From: Flavobacterium shii
GTDB taxonomy: Bacteria > Bacteroidota > Bacteroidia > Flavobacteriales > Flavobacteriaceae
Assembly (NCBI RefSeq): GCF_025847235.1
Contig: NZ_JAOZEW010000002.1
Location: forward strand, 1 to 64,000
Reading direction: 5' to 3'
DNA: 64,000 nucleotides
The position numbers and the translations under genes are program-made. Shown piece after piece: positions 63,001 to 64,000 of this stretch. The first letter of the stretch is position 1, and the number at the start of each line of letters is the position of its first letter. Below the pieces are notes generated by a model, which was not told the origin of the DNA, made no database searches, and saw only the letters and a list, made by a program, of their open reading frames with translations.

Positions 63001-63080
63001 TTCTAAGGTTCTGAAGTACTAAGGTTCTAAGTTTTTTTTAAAGAAGCTAATCCTAGCGACTCAGTAACTTAGAACCTTAG
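63001..63080. repeat. TTCTAAGGTT inverted repeat
   Basis: Arms ctaaggttctaagtt (63019-63033) and aacttagaaccttag (63066-63080) pair perfectly over 15 bp. The word ttctaaggttct is also repeated directly. Related words occur at 25901-25945. It separates the permease and regulator genes and could act as a terminator. Confidence 0.7.
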
Positions 63081-63094
63081 CAACTTTAAAAAAA

Positions 63095-64000
63095 TTAATA
63101 TTTAAGCCATTTATACAATTCTTTCCATGTAGGTTTCTTTCCGTACATCAATATTCCTACGCGGTATATTTTGGCAGCAAACCAAACTACTGCAAAAAAT
63201 GAAGCAAACAATAAAGTTACCGAAATGACTATTTGCCACCAAGGCACTCCAAACGGAAGTCTCATTAACATTACAATTGGTGACGTAAGCGGAATCATCG
63301 AAAACACTACTGCAATTGTCCCATGTGGATCATTTACAACAGTAAAGAAACCAATATAAACACTTAAAACCAATGGCATAATGATAGGCAAAAGAAATTG
63401 CTGTGAATCGGTTTGGTTATCAACCGCCGCACCAATAGCTGCATAAAATGAACTATATAAAAAATATCCTCCTATGAAATAAATTACAAATCCAATTAAG
63501 ATACTTGCAATCGGCAAATTCCATAATTCATTAATATACATTTGAGCTGTACCTACAAATTCTTGTTGTGCAGTATGCATTAATTCGGGCGGAATCTTAG
63601 CCGTAGGTCCTACATTTACCCCAAAAAAGGCCGATGCCGCAAACATTAAAGCAAATCCTATTACTGCCCAGATTAGGAATTGTAATAATCCTGCCAATGA
63701 AGTTCCGATTATTTTTCCCATCATCAACTGGAAAGGTTTTACCGATGAGATAATGATTTCAATAATTCGATTAGTTTTTTCCTCGATTACACTTCGCATA
63801 ACCATATTACCATAAATAACAATAAACATCATTATCAAGTAACCAAAAGAACCTCCTATTGCAATTTTTATCTCATTAAGCCCTTTTAAACTTTCTTCTC
63901 CCGATGCTTTTGCTAGATGAATATTTACATTTGCCTGAGCATTTTTTATAGCTACCGTATCTAAATTTGCCTCTTGAAAATTAATCTTAGTAATTTCATT
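63095..64000 (-). CDS. ABC-2 type permease, NatB-like (5' end outside window)
   Basis: At least 302 residues, open through the window end at 64000, so the N-terminus is missing. The frame runs through an internal TTG at 63838 without a stop, and residues upstream of it (for example HLAKASGEESLKGLNEIKIAIGG) continue the protein. The C-terminal half has five to six TM segments; the motif EEKTNRIIEIIISSVKPFQLMMGKIIGT is typical of ABC-2 / NatB permeases. NatB with NatA exports sodium in Bacillus; the substrate here is unknown. Its ATPase gene, if adjacent, lies outside the window. Confidence 0.85.
   Translation of the reverse strand, partial: NEITKINFQEANLDTVAIKNAQANVNIHLAKASGEESLKGLNEIKIAIGGSFGYLIMMFIVIYGNMVMRSVIEEKTNRIIEIIISSVKPFQLMMGKIIGTSLAGLLQFLIWAVIGFALMFAASAFFGVNVGPTAKIPPELMHTAQQEFVGTAQMYINELWNLPIASILIGFVIYFIGGYFLYSSFYAAIGAAVDNQTDSQQFLLPIIMPLVLSVYIGFFTVVNDPHGTIAVVFSMIPLTSPIVMLMRLPFGVPWWQIVISVTLLFASFFAVVWFAAKIYRVGILMYGKKPTWKELYKWLKY

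Noticed and set aside
1..64000. tRNA or rRNA genes
   Set aside because: No T-arm-like GGTTCGAATC words with matching acceptor stems were seen in the gaps by eye; a tRNAscan-type search would settle this.

Overview
The window looks like chromosome of a Flavobacterium-type Bacteroidota. It is AT-rich, starts are not preceded by Shine-Dalgarno sequences, and many genes carry the Bacteroidota -7 box TAnnTTTG. Gene content fits: TonB-dependent receptor, SusD-free RND efflux, Uup-type ABC-F protein, a 1113-residue SecA, MtaB, PduO-type adenosyltransferase, MeaB, many Cys-lipoproteins and outer-membrane beta-barrels. No tRNA, rRNA, CRISPR array or phage was seen. The species cannot be named from this window alone.

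Layout. 0.1-6.8 kb: a heavy-metal efflux operon (small Cys-rich protein, TolC, RND pump, Met-rich adaptor lipoprotein, Cys-rich TRASH/YHS-like lipoprotein), probably for copper or silver. 7.4-8.7 kb: a two-gene unit of an unknown 115-residue protein and a soluble CBS-domain histidine kinase. 8.9-21.2 kb: housekeeping and stress genes (NAD(P)-binding protein, Uup, FKBP, an unusual SDR with a CxxC pair, methyltransferase, LolD-like ATPase, cobalamin adenosyltransferase, DUF2795, SecA). 21.4-25.9 kb: a metal-uptake locus (small Cys protein, TonB receptor, PepSY membrane protein). 25.9-33.8 kb: TrmH-type methyltransferase, a sulfotransferase with an APS kinase, sirtuin, sterol-desaturase-like protein, PurB and a KefB-like antiporter. 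33.8-34.1 kb: a 208-bp MITE-like element sitting exactly in the centre of a perfect terminator palindrome. 34.1-43.3 kb: 1-Cys peroxiredoxin, Fsr-type MFS, AEC carrier, an Rrf2 regulator with its target and two matching operators, MeaB, an LTA-synthase-like enzyme and a MATE pump. 43.4-47.9 kb: a LytS/LytTR two-component system flanked by outer-membrane beta-barrel genes; two of these barrel genes carry paired 21-bp-period LytTR-type boxes. 48.3-52.8 kb: an imelysin-like/di-haem peroxidase fusion, a PhoX-like phosphatase and PPK2. 53-64 kb: beta-propeller-like and scramblase-like pair, L,D-transpeptidase, SDR, MtaB, a secreted unknown, GNAT, HAD phosphatase, DUF2007, a half-size DEAD-like protein, a sigma-54 response regulator without a DNA-binding domain, and an ABC-2 permease cut by the window end.

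Intergenic space is unusually informative. Many gene ends carry perfect hairpin terminators, and many gaps carry inverted repeats built from short words. A 46-bp hairpin repeat occurs in two inverted, nearly identical copies around the LytS kinase, with further partial copies. The best leads for new biology are the LytTR boxes with their two barrel genes, the Rrf2 operator pair, the MITE inside the terminator, the APS kinase-sulfotransferase pair, and the PhoX / imelysin-peroxidase / PPK2 neighbourhood.
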